DNA from: Artemia franciscana
Taxonomy: Eukaryota > Arthropoda > Branchiopoda > Anostraca > Artemiidae
Direction of reading: 5' to 3'
Assembly (NCBI RefSeq): GCF_032884065.1
Contig: NC_088883.1
Location: 32,490,237 to 32,554,236 of the forward strand
Length of the DNA stretch: 64,000 nt
Part shown: positions 1 through 10,993 of the stretch, piece after piece
How the letters are laid out: each line of letters begins with the position of its first letter
Numbering within the stretch: position 1 is the first letter of the stretch
Translations under genes and position numbers: made by a program
The notes under the pieces: model-generated
Database searches by the model: none
What the model was told of the DNA's origin: nothing
Seen by the model: only the letters and a program-made list of their open reading frames with translations

Positions 1-191
1 TGGGGCAGGTGGTATTGGTTTAGAAAGCATTTCGCTATATAAAGGCTTATTTAATCACTTCTATTCACAAAGCGTTGTAATTTTCTTAAGCATTGCTGTG
101 TAGGTCAGGACAGTGTCCAGTGCTCAGTACCTCTTGAAACAACTTTGTTTTGAGGACTGCTCCTTAATTTCATTTAATTTTCCAACAGTTC

Positions 192-701
192 CGTTTTTTA
201 GGGTACTTGGTATTTACCAAGCGATATATAGCAATCGTAATTTCTGTCTGTCTATCTGTTGGTCCCGGTTTTGCTAGCTCGGGCAATTCCAGATAAGCTA
301 GGATGACGAAAGTTGGCAGACGTATCAGGGACTAGACCAGATTAAATTACAAATAGTCGTTTCCCTGATTTGACCATCTTGGGGGGAGTGGAGGGACGGT
401 TAATTTGGAAAAATTAGAAAAAATGAGGTATTTTTAACTTACGAACAGGTGATCAGATCGTAGTGAAATTTGATATTTAGAAGTATTTTGTGTCTTAGAG
501 CTCTTTTTCTAAATCCCGATCGGATCCGGTGAGATTAGGGGAGTTGGAGAGGGAAACTGGAAAACTTGGAAAACGCTTAAAGTGGAGACATTGGGATGAA
601 AATTGGTGAGAAGAATAAGCACAAGTCCTAGATATATGATTGACACAACCGGAACGGAGTCGGAAAAATTAGAAAAAAATGAGGTATTTTTAAGTACGAA
701 T
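192..701 (-). repeat. Truncated copy of repeat family A (reverse orientation)
   Basis: Read on the minus strand this is a shortened relative of the elements at 20,041-21,428 and 59,477-61,565. The plus strand opens with the inverted form of their right end: a hairpin related to CACTTGGT-taat-ACCAAGTG, then the 'cgattgctatatg' block and the 'gaccgacagac' block. It continues into the AT-rich 'aaaaatgaggtatttttaa' and 'gatccggtgagatt' blocks of the internal array. The left end with the GAGCTCATATGGCACTTG motif is missing. There is no coding capacity; the short open frame at 509-751 is a by-product of the repeat. Confidence 0.8.
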
Positions 702-1280
702 CTAATTATGGCATAATACAAATTATACCAGCACATTAGGTTGAATAACACAAATTACAGTAGCTTTTTGCAAAGTATACCTTTATGAAGCACAAATCAA
801 CTTAAAAACCAGGTTTATAGTTCAACCCTGTGAACTGAAACAAGTCATTTAAAATAATTTTTTTCTAAAAGAATGAAAACAAATCTGAAATGAATTAAAA
901 CAATGGCTATTATTTATTAAAAATGAGATAATACTAAGAGCAGAATCTTCGAAAATGGGTCTGTATAACAAAAAGTACACGCGCGCAAAAAGAAAGAAAG
1001 AAAGTGTACAAGAAAGTTGGATTATCTAAATTGAGAGCACAATTTTGCAACCACCCTACTAAAAATTCAGCTTTAATAAAATATCTATCTATTAGAAACC
1101 TGTATCTTGCACTGATCGTAAAAATACAGATAAAAACCAAGTGTACAAACTTGAACAATTTGTCTGTATAACAAAAATAAGACAGTGAACCCCGAAAATA
1201 AAATGCATAAGAAAGATGGGGCTAAGTTAATACTCAGTCTAACATCCATCCAACAAAATTATGCTTTAATAAATCAACGA

Positions 1281-1361
1281 TCAAATCGGAATCCGAAGGT
1301 CGTTCGATCTTCGAATCAAATCGGAATCCGAAGGTCGTTCGATCTTCGAATCAAATCGGAA
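1281..1361. repeat. 35-bp tandem repeat, about 2.3 units
   Basis: Two consecutive near-identical 35-bp units begin with tcaaatcggaatccgaaggt at 1,281 and 1,316, and a third partial unit begins at 1,351. Each unit contains the partly palindromic stretch gaaggtcgttcgatcttcg. The repeat falls in an open frame at 1,185-1,418, but no protein family is recognisable, so this is annotated as a minisatellite seed only. Confidence 0.85.
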
Positions 1362-1959
1362 GAATCTTTTTCAATTTCCTTTCAAACGTCATGGAAAAGA
1401 AAGGTTAATACACTATGAATTCCGCCACAAATTAAATAAACACATTTATTTTGTAAGCTTCTAATGCTAAATACAAATTGCAAGGCTTATTCATAGATTT
1501 TTGTCTAATTTAAATTTTAAATAGTTCGTGGTAACGAACTGTGAGTTAGGAGTGACGCGGCCTAATAGTAACGGACATTCTAAAAATAGAATTTTCGTGT
1601 TATCAAAAGAATTGACTTAGTATGCTGATGTATGGAGTTACCCAACAAGATCTAATAGATTATGAAAATTTGCCTGATTTCTGAAATAGGGAGAAATACT
1701 CCCGAAAGTAAAAAAGTCCTAATGAAAATCACATCATCAGGTTCTGCTTATCTGAGAACCCCATTGTTGAAATTTCAAGCTCCCTTTTGGAAAAATGTGA
1801 AATTTTGTGTTTTTGCAAGAAAAAAGACCAAGGATACGTGTTTATTTGTTGTTATTTTACTTTTTTTCCAAGGGCTGATTGTATCGAACCAATTGTCCTA
1901 TATTAATAAAAAAGGACTCATTTGAATGGAATTTAAAAGTTTTAGTGCGCTTTTTAAGT

Positions 1960-2640
1960 GACCAAGAAAATTGGAGGGCAAATAGCCCTCCCATGCCGCT
2001 TTTCCCCTAAATTTTTCGATCAAAATTTTGAGATGCAATGCCTCTGGATAATTTTTGGGCGAGGGAGGGGTGGCGATTTTCTGCTTAGAGGATTTTAAAT
2101 GGAGAGGGAATTTTTCGGGGGAGGGGGGTCAACTTTTCTGAGGAAATTTTTACACTGGAGTTCTTACGCAAAATTCTTGTTTTTTCGTCTGACTTTCTCT
2201 TTGTCGACGGGATAGAATTTTATTGAAAGTTCTGTGTGTGTGGGTATTTTTTTTTGTGGAGGTGGAGCCAGATTTCTTGGCATTATTTCAAAAACCCTCA
2301 GATATTGAAATAGAAAAAAGTTTTTTCAACTGGAAGTAAGCAGCAAAATTAAGACTTAAAACGAATGGAAATTATTAAATATTTGTAGGGGTTTGTCCCC
2401 TTTTTAGTCTCTCTCATTACGCTAATGTGGGAATTTTGTCCCAATTCTTTAATAACGACTCATGAAACACAAGGGTCATTTAATTAGAACAATGAAAATG
2501 TTTTTCTAAAGTACTTAAAAACTTTAGGGTGAAGAACGAGGTGTTGAGGAAGGGGCAACCTCCTTCGTGTACGTTGTAATTTCTGTTTGTGGTAAGTTTT
2601 AATGTTGGTCCTTAATTTCAGTTGAAAAACTTTTTAGCTA
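1960..2640. mobile_element. Foldback-type element, family B, copy 1
   Basis: The right half forms two inverted arms. The arm at about 2,315-2,430 begins ttcaactggaagtaag and runs through 'acttaaaacgaatgg'. It is the reverse complement, with mismatches, of the arm at about 2,515-2,632, which ends 'aattTcagttgaaaaac'. The loop contains 'ttgtcccaattcttta'. The left half (1,960-2,315) is homologous to 34,635-34,905, so body plus foldback behaves as one dispersed unit; its second copy is at 34,635-35,640. No ORF of note is present, so it is non-autonomous. Its class is unknown. Confidence 0.7.
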
Positions 2641-4084
2641 AATAAAAGTTCAAATTGGGATAAACAATTTTAATAGATGTGAATTTTTCCGCTGGTGACA
2701 GTCACCGTACATGTGACCGATATATCCAGTATTTTTGTGAATTATCACTGTCTGTTAAAAGGACTTATCCCTATTTGAACTTTTATTTATCGTCGTGCAA
2801 AAGTTGTGCAGTCTTTGAAATTATCTACGTTTTTTTTTTTTTTTTTTTTTAAATTTAATCATGAAGTCAGCATTTAATTTTTTAATTTAATCAATTGAAA
2901 TCAGATCATGAAGACATTTTTGGATCCAAGGGATTTTCCTTTTTTTGACCAAATAAGAAAACTGTTCAATGGCATTATTCTAATCCTAAGAACTAACTGA
3001 TAACCCTTTGCAATCTTTGAAAAATTTTAAAATTAACCCTTTGAAAATTTGCAATTACCATCATAATGATAGATGAATCGATGGACTTGAGAGGAATGAA
3101 TCCAAGGATATTCTTATTTTGTCTTTCTGATGCAAGTTGCAGTTGCAGGCTTGATTCAAAATTCTGTGTTTTAGAAGAAAAATAACAGTAGAATTTTTTA
3201 TCAGATTTAAAAAAAAAATCGACAAAGGAAACGCTATGCGGTCACCATCTGGGTATATAGTTTTTTTTATACTACAAAAGACGAAGTTAAGCATTAATAA
3301 ACCTTAGCGTAAAAAGCGACGACTTTAAAAGGTTGGTAGTTCCCCATATATTCCGAATAATTTTGTTCCGTCTACGATTATAGAAAAGTCATACTTGGAA
3401 AAAAAAATAGGAAGCTAGTGGTGCAGGGACTGATTGAACGTGACTTTTGGGTTCGTGAGTTTATTCCTGGCTTCAAATGGTAGGAACTGGGGCATATAGT
3501 TGATATTGTATTTTGCTCACGGAAACCAAGGAGTATTACATGGATCCTTTTGGTACCCATGCTATCCCTTTGTCAAGATGTATCTTGGTCGCCCTTAGTT
3601 AAAATATGTGAATATCTCAAATGGTAGTCTCTAAAGCTTGTCACATATTGTGATTCCTCCTAAAGTCAAGCAAATTGTCTGCAGCAAATCTGGGCATCCG
3701 TGATTCCAAGTCTTTAGCTCTGTATTTTACTCCAACCTACATCAAACTTAAATCCAACAATGAATGAATGAATAAAAACAAACTGAACACAAGTGCAGGG
3801 GTTCCAATTTTTGAAAACCCTTGAAAGGACAAGATCTCTTTGCTTAGTAAACAAAAAATTAAGACACCCGCAGATATTTTTCAAGGTTTAAGAGAATTTT
3901 TTTCTCAGTAAAATATTTAAAAACAACAATTTCAAATATGACGGGAATTTCAAATATGAAGGGAAATACCCCCAAAATGGCACTCCAGCGCAAGCTTTAA
4001 ATTTTTCTGAACCTCTACAATCCCCCTCTACAAAGAGGGGGGTGTTAATGTAACCATCTTTTGGTTCAAGACTGGGAAATCATA
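2641..4084. other. No gene recognised
   Basis: AT-rich sequence with a run of about 20 T at 2,831-2,850 and short chance frames on both strands (3,061-3,294 and 3,378-3,560, minus). Neither frame shows a known motif. I see no further support for genes here. Confidence 0.5.
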
Positions 4085-4480
4085 TTATTTTTCTGTAAAA
4101 TTAAAAATTGGTACTTGCATATGTTTGATTCCAAGATCTTCGTAGCTCTTTAGAAAAAAAGGCACATTGACTATCCAACGAGCATTGTTCAAGATTACAT
4201 ATATTAAATTGCGGTCAGCTGTTATTGTTTTTAGTCTCGGTGGCTCTATAATGGTTTCCCCTTGAATAGATACTTCCTCCAAGTCTAGCAAATACTTTGG
4301 TAGTCTTAGTCTTCCACGTTTCACATATATTTGTTTTAACTTTTCACTGTCCTTTTGGACATTAATCAAACCAAGTCCTCTTTTATTGCGTTTTTTTTCA
4401 TAATTCAAAAGGTTTTTCAGTCTTGGATAGAAATTGCTCAATTCCTCGATATATTTCGATTGGTTTTTGAACAACGGCAC
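4085..4480 (-). CDS. Orphan ORF, unknown protein (exon or mobile-element relic)
   Basis: This is a 131-codon open frame, long for this AT-rich DNA, and its composition looks protein-like. It has a Lys/Arg-rich N-terminal half (YEKKRNKRGLG around residue 28-38, then KLKQIYVKRGRLRLPKYLL) and a more hydrophobic C-terminal third ending NVPFFLKSYEDLGIKHMQV. A stop lies just upstream in frame, and the first codon in this frame is GTG rather than ATG, so the true 5' boundary is probably an upstream splice or a frameshift. I do not recognise the family. It could be the last coding exon of a minus-strand gene or part of a transposon protein. No polyadenylation signal or splice site could be fixed with certainty. 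Confidence 0.35.
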   Translation of the reverse strand: MPLFKNQSKYIEELSNFYPRLKNLLNYEKKRNKRGLGLINVQKDSEKLKQIYVKRGRLRLPKYLLDLEEVSIQGETIIEPPRLKTITADRNLIYVILNNARWIVNVPFFLKSYEDLGIKHMQVPIFNFTEK

Positions 4481-4949
4481 ACGGCATGTTTATCCAAGTT
4501 TAGTGGTATCATGTGCAAAGACACAACGCCTGTTAGTTAAATGATCTGAAAATTAAATAGTCATTGTTCAGCTTGAGGGTTCCATAACTCCAAATCGATT
4601 GCTGCGATAACAACAAAGGAAAAAAAGGTCTTTAATTGAGTAAAATCAACATAAACTGAGTAAAAAAATAGTTCGGCTTAAAAACATTTACAATCTCGTA
4701 TAATTTTTACTAAACTTGTTAATATAGTTCTCTTGAACAAAGCCGAAAGAATTCTTGCATAAAATTCATATAAAAGGTAAAGAGAGCATAGGGAAAAAGT
4801 GAATCTAACTAAATGATAGCCATTAGTATCCCGAATCAGGTGAGCCATAGCTTAAGTTCTCTAATATATCTGTTGTTTAAATAAACACAATTTCTTTAAC
4901 ATTAAAGAGATACCCAAGTGACTTGGACAGCTTTCGCCCCTTTAGAAGA

Positions 4950-5130
4950 AGAAGAAGTTAGGATTACCTTGCAAGGGGAATGTAAAGTGTTGCAGCAGCC
5001 TTTCATTGGCCACCGACAAAAGTGCTCCGTGAGCAGTACTTTGATTTTGTTTCTTCGCCATCGATTGAATGCTGGAGCTGTCAACCCTTTAAAATTTTAA
5101 CAGTGGTATATCTCAACAAGAATTTTTTCC
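4950..5130 (+). repeat. Diverged fragment of the hairpin-TIR element family
   Basis: The string aaagtgttgcagcagccttt, followed by a decayed hairpin (aaagtgctc-cgt-gagcagtacttt) and 'gattttgtttcttcgcc', matches in order the multi-hairpin left flank and terminus at 40,791-40,870. It is followed directly by 'gctgtcaacccttt' and 'tggtatatctcaacaag', which in the longer copies (38,600-39,503 and 40,831-44,452) lie several hundred bases downstream. This copy is therefore internally deleted. The sense and antisense open frames here are shadows of the repeat. Confidence 0.65.
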
Positions 5131-5599
5131 TGGAAAAAACAAAATCAAAATAAATGATGACACGTCTCTTAAAGACGGTCTCAAATAAACTGTATTCTTA
5201 AATTTGGATTTATTATTTACTTTCGGACATCCAATTAACGTGATTGATTTCAAAATGTACTTTGTATAAAAGCTAATGCTTTATTACTTTGCCCCATCAC
5301 ATGAAACCTAACATAATCCATGTTTTTGCTTCTAAAATTACAGAATATACATTTTAAGGCTAAGCTACTTTGCCTCGAAATGCAGCACTATTAATTGTTT
5401 TATATGTATTTGAGGCTGAAAAAAAACTTGATCTTATTTTAATCACTCCAAGCTCTCCTCAATTCAAAGGAAGCGCAAATGAACAAATCGAAGATCAAAT
5501 CAAGGCTTTTTTGCAGGAGGGGAAGTATCCACAAAGGATTCGTTCCTCCAGGACTAAATGTGAATTAACTTTTGTTATAAAGTCGTCCCTGAAAGGCTC

Positions 5600-6025
5600 A
5601 GAAAAAGAGTAATTCATGAGTGACCCGAGACTGTAGAAAAATATTTTCTCCGTCATGGCAACGCTCCCTGTCACACCTTCTCCATCACATACATTTTTGC
5701 CTCTAAAGGTATTCCTATGTTTCCCCACCCCTCTTGTTCCTCTGACCTCGGCACCTATGACTTCTCCCTTTTTCCAAAACTGAAAAATGTCTTCAAAGGC
5801 TGTCATTTTGGGACTTTAAAAGCAATCCAAAAGTTTGTAACAGACATGTTGAAGACCATAACGGTTGAGGACCTCCAGCGCTGCTATGAACAGTGGGGAA
5901 AACGTCTCCATTGGTGTTTAGCTGCCTAAGAGAACTATTTTGAAGAGGATAACGTTGATGTTTGAAAGAAATAAATATTTTTAAGAACAGATCAGTCTCG
6001 TTACTTTTCTGCCATACCTCGTGTA
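5600..6025 (+). mobile_element. mariner-family transposase relic (3' end)
   Basis: Across frames the translation gives the end of a mariner transposase. A degraded block RHGNAPCHT stands where the family has HDNA.PH, so the second catalytic Asp is replaced by Gly. Then come HPSCSSDLGTYDFSLFPKLK, where the family has HPPYSPDLAPCDFFLFPKLK (residues 4-23 of the frame at 5,717-5,929), and LQRCYEQWGKRLHWCLAA with an in-frame stop before ENYFEEDN. The sequence 'cagtctcgttacttttctgcc' at 5,993-6,013, just after the ORF, looks like the 3' terminal inverted repeat. A matching 5' terminus was not found. The first 100 codons of the frame at 5,370-5,612 are not recognisable. The element is inactive. Confidence 0.8.
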
Positions 6026-7139
6026 TAAGCCGCTTGCTAATTTGGTAGTTTCGGAGGCAACAAAGATGCCGAATCAGAAGGGGGTAGACTACAGCATGGC
6101 AGAAAACATTTAGTGCTTGAAACTGTTTTGATTAATTTACCTGAGATTGGTAACTGCTGTTATTGCTTGCTATTGTAAGTGAAGGATGATGGGTCTCGGA
6201 AATGGCGTGCACATCTGTAAATCATTTATTCTTATGTCCCATTGGGTTAAGTTTTATAACGATCGAAAAAAAACGTACACGTTGCGCTAAAAAGTTAGTA
6301 GTAGGGGGTGGGGGTAGAGGATCCACAAACCCATTTTGTGCTTTCAGTCAGACAGGTGTAAATCCTTGTAGGACTCATTCAAGATGTACCATACCTACCT
6401 TTCTTCTAAAATGAGGCAGTGAGTGGGGGGTCGGGGCTGTGTAAGGGACCATAGGCCTATTCCTGTTCTCCAATTACACAAAATTCAAGATTCTTGCACA
6501 GATCCGGTTCAGAAAAAGGTTCAACATTTTCTTCAGGTCTGTTTGCATGTTGGATTTAGCTTGTTGTAGTCAGAGCTCATATTGATTTGGAAATTACCCT
6601 GCTTTTACTTGAAACTACCCTGCTTTTATTTAGGTCATTTTTGTGCCAAGTCGTGGTTTAGCTTGTTTAGCACTGGGTTTGGATGAAACTCGTTTTTTTG
6701 CAGCAGGTCATGACAGCTTGTTTTGAAACAAGTCAGGAAATCGCTCATTTTTGTACCGAGTTACGATTTAACTAATTTTTTATTCGGATCAATTGACAGC
6801 TTGGACTGCAGCTTTTCGCCAATTCGCTATTTTAATTTATTTTTGTAGAACTTCATCATCTACGTAATCCTGCAGCTTGGCTATCGTACATTTTTGCAAT
6901 GAGGTTGAGAATCCTTGCATGATTCCGGTTGAAACGGGTGTAAAATGCCTATCATTCTGGTTAAAAATGGGCGATTAGAAGGATTGGTTATAGACAAAAT
7001 TTGTGCTTCCTGCCATCTATATTTAAAATCCTCTAAACATTTCAAGTTTTTGATAAAATTTTTCGTGCCTATCTTTTGCACTGAAACGTATCTGTCAAAA
7101 ACGACCATTTACATAATTTGAGACCCTTGCCATTGGATC
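6026..7139. other. No gene recognised
   Basis: Mixed AT-rich sequence. Small frames at 6,202-6,414 (plus) and 6,881-7,108 (minus) lack known motifs. A short internal near-duplication ('ttacttgaaactaccctgct' and 'tttatttaggtcatttttgtgcc' against 'tcgctcatttttgtaccgagt') is visible at 6,590-6,770. Confidence 0.45.
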
Positions 7140-7400
7140 TGTGTGAGTTTTGTCCCCTTGAAAGCAAATTCATTTGGCTTTTTGATCACTCCGGGTGAAA
7201 TGGCTATCTCCAAATTTTGATAACATGCATTTGAGGGGAACGGATGTGCCTGGGGGCAAAGAAAAATGGAAGTTGATTGTCTTTCAGTTTTTTTCCCTTT
7301 TAAAAGGTTACTAGAATTTTCAATGTCCTATCAAATGAGCCCCTCTGGGAGCTCAGTTTCTATGTCTATAGTCTGTCGGGAATTCGAAGTGGCCAGAAAA
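7140..7400 (+). repeat. Single monomer of the ~265-bp satellite-like repeat
   Basis: The blocks 'aaatggctatctccaaattt', 'gatgcatttgaggggaa'-like sequence, and 'tcctatcaaatgagcccctc' occur in the same order and spacing as in the array at 32,640-34,630 in MALSU1 intron 1. Only one unit is present here, which suggests that the repeat disperses as monomers as well as expanding in tandem. Confidence 0.65.
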
Positions 7401-9642
7401 AAAGAATGGGAGAAGAAATTATCCCGCTGAATTTAATACTACAAAAACATACTCTTGAATGAGGGTTTACCCTTGCAGGATCGTCCAGCATCAAGGAATC
7501 GCAGATAGCACCAGCACATTGTCCCAGAATAGCCAAAGATGGCTAAGGCTGTGATTAATGACTGCCAATTTCAAACAGAAGAAATACTGTGTCTATACAA
7601 ACTAATATTCTATTTTCATGAAATGTATTGTTTGGCTCATTTCTCATCAGGGAGATGGTTAGCCTATATAGGTGTTGGTGCTTTATATGATAGCCGAACT
7701 ATCTGTAACACGTTTTAAATATAAGCTAAAAATAATTAGTAAAAAAGAAAGAAAATAATAAGGGAAGCATCGAGAAAGACTTAGCCAAATTAGCAATAGT
7801 ATTCGATAATACAAACTCATAAATAATGCACCATATCCAAACTGTAACTTCTTGAAGATAGCTTGCTTTCAAAATTATTTTTTTATAATTTGTTTGACCT
7901 TATACAACTAACTTTTTTATTTTAACTACTAATTCTATACTGAAAATCCTTGAGAACGAAAGCGTTGAATTTTATCTATTTGAATTGTTATTTTTTTATT
8001 TTAAGCAGTATGACTTAAAAACTTTACCGAATGGCCGTCAATGGAGGCGAAAAAATTCGACGTGCATATTATCCGTCCATTTACATTTTTGTATTGACAC
8101 GCGTGATTGTCCATACAATTGGACCGGCTAATGCACAGCGTACCTTTATGGATCTAAGATGTGCTGTCATTATTTGCTATTAATGTCTATTTTACATTTA
8201 TAGCTTTAATCCTCCTACTGATGAAGATCCAGCGTCTGATGATGGAGCATTTTGGGGCTTTTACTACTTTTTCTACAATCATACTTTGAAAAGGATTGTA
8301 TTTTTTACGTGTAAATCAGTACCGTAAGTCAAGTTATGCATTTTGATATTTCTTTTCTTCCTTTTTTATGACTTTGGTAGCATTGAATTTTAATTATTTT
8401 CACCGCAACATTAATATTTATATTCCCGACTGATTGATTTTTATTAACAATTTTACCATAAACACGCTTCTGCGTAAATTTTAGAGAGGAGTCTATTGGC
8501 TTTCTTATGGTACTTACAGGCAAGTAAAGAAATGAAGTTCATTTATCTATGTTTGTAGGTTCATAACGTGTTTTTTCTTATAATTATCATGAGTACGGAC
8601 TCTCATACTTTCTGCGTCTGTGTTGTCTGGAGGCTTAGTTAAAACAGAGAAGGTTTGCATTTCAACAAATGAAATAAATAAATATCGACATCTTAGGACA
8701 ATGTGAAAACAGAAAAATGAACCAAATCCAAGCAGAGATGGATCTGGGCATTTTCTTTACATTAATTAGCTATTGAAAATTATTTTCTCTATTTATAATT
8801 TTCTAATTTGTCGGTGCATCCAACATGCATCAATGATCCTAAAGAAATAATTTGTTGCTGCATTTCGCAAAAACAATCCTTATGGTTGAACAAGCTTTTG
8901 TGTGACTGCAGCTTTGCTTTTTTTTTGGGGGGGGGGCTTGGACTAAGTAGTTGCTCTGAATATTTTGTGTTTTTATGCGTCTGAAAAGTTTTCCCGTCCA
9001 TTAGATATATAGGTACAAATAAATACAAAATTTCAAATTATGTTGGAAGTTAAAAAGTACTTTTGGTGTTCCTTCTCTCAATGTAACAATAGAGCTTTGA
9101 CTTGAGATCCGAACAATAACACTTTCTATTTCCAAACTTATACTAGTAAGGGTCACATAAATTGAGAAGAACACTGGAAACAAACCAAGATGTCAAAATA
9201 TACTCTCTCCTTGCTACAAGTCTATGATTGTTTTTTATGTAGTGTGTTTTTCTTCCGCCATTTTGAACATTGAGAAAGCATATGCAAATGGGTTTCACCA
9301 ATCAATGCAATGTGACAAAATGACCAAAATATTCTTTTAGCTCAAATTATCATTCATATGGAACCATATACTGCAGCCAGATTGATAACGCTTGTGCATA
9401 ATCAAGCAAAGAAAACGCTTTATGATTGCTTTTTGTTTTTATTTTTTTGGAAAGCTGAAAACGCAAGAATTTTTTTGGAGCATTTGCTTCTTCGTTCGTT
9501 TTGCATGTAAACCGTGAGAAAATTTTAAAGTTTCCTTAAAATGGCTACATCGACGGCAATAGCTGGTCTAGCCGTTTTTATTTGTTCGTCTTCTTTTCTT
9601 TTCTTAGTATTTGATTTTTGTTTTATATCGATAATTGGATAA
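7401..9642. other. No gene recognised
   Basis: About 2.2 kb of AT-rich DNA. Frames at 8,329-8,523, 8,789-9,028 and 9,001-9,183 (all minus) show no family resemblance and no splice-site framework. A G-run occurs at 8,926-8,936. Confidence 0.45.
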
Positions 9643-9894
9643 AAAACGACGTCTTCAATATTAATAGAAAATCCATAATGCTAATGATGGCTACTGCGAG
9701 AAAACGAATAAATTTTTAGATGTAAAACATATGCGACTTTCAATTTGGTTTTACATCAGAATTTGCGATTGCTATATGTCACTTGGTTAATACCAACTGC
9801 CATAAAAACGACGTCTTCAATAATAATAGAAAAATCATAATGCTAATGATGGCTACTGCAAGAAAACGAATAACTTCTTAGATGTAAAACATAT
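9643..9894. repeat. Direct duplication (period ~162 bp) bracketing a family-A right end
   Basis: The ~90-bp segment beginning 'aaaacgacgtcttcaata' and containing 'ataatgctaatgatggctac' occurs at 9,643-9,732 and again at 9,804-9,894. Between the copies lies a fragment of the family-A right terminus (gcgattgctatatgtcactt, then ggttaatacc and 'tgccataaaaa') at 9,766-9,808. Either a terminal fragment inserted and generated an unusually long duplication, or a tandem duplication captured it. Confidence 0.8.
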
Positions 9895-10985
9895 TTAAAA
9901 CATATATAAACATATATTTGGTTTTATTATTCTTAAAGGCTGCGTTCTTGATTCGAAACTTTCTCATTTTGTTTGACATGATCAGAAGTATGGAAAACCA
10001 ATGCCTAAATAAAACTTTCAGAATGACAATTTGTAGTCTTTTATCATAAACTTTTAATAATGTTTTTACATAAAAGAGAATTTGTTAGATGCTAAGCATG
10101 GACGTAGGCAGCATCTTGTCTAGAGGGGGCAACCGATTCTCTGATGGAGAGGGGGGGGGCTTATAAATGCTCCCCATGGTCCTTTGAATACAGATCATTA
10201 GAAGCTCGTCATTCTATATTACGCTAAAACTCGGCCTTTGGCTTTTTCTATATTCTGCTTTTCCCGCAATACTATGATATAATAGACCTACTATCCCACT
10301 TCCAATGTGCGGAAAATATAAATACCATAAAAGCAATTTGACTCAAATCACATCACGGTTAGATAACAGCTTCCTGTTCTAATAATTCAATTCAAAAGTT
10401 TAATGTTAGGCAAATTAAATAGCAAAATTGGTATTGGGGAAACTGGCCCAGGTTTAGCCAAAGCAAATACTCTCAGTATAGAAACCTGTGGGGCTTCTGG
10501 TGGATTATAAAAGCTCTGGCAGATGGCAGAGTATGTTTTAAAATGTATGGCCTTGATTAATACTTTTACCAAAATATCAGATTGGATCACGTCTTATGTT
10601 GACTAAACCTGGAATTTTGTTTAATTTTTGTCTGAAGGCCTACGCCTAATTAAAATACTGGAAAAGCCGTAAACTCACGTTGTATTCTCTTATTATTTGC
10701 CTGTCTTTTTGCAGCTTCCGAGACATGCTATCTTCACCGGTTTGCTGTTATACGTTCGGATACCCGGGTTAGGTTCGGCATGCCAAACCAAGATATCCGA
10801 TAATGGGCTATGCTTGTAAAAGATATGTAAACAGCATATTTAAAGTTTGAAGGCAAGCCAAAAACCCAAAACTTGATTAATTCTGACGTTATTTAATCCT
10901 CTCAGACCAGTAGATAAACTGAAATTCTATTTCTTTTAAATTTCATTCAAGATAAAATGCTTAAAAGTAAAACAAAAGAGAAAAT
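9895..10985. other. No gene recognised
   Basis: AT-rich DNA with a G-run near 10,150. The minus frame at 10,387-10,590 has no recognisable motif. The sequence just upstream of the Tigger relic may hold its 5' end, but I could not define a terminal repeat. Confidence 0.45.
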
Positions 10986-10993
10986 AAAGAAAG

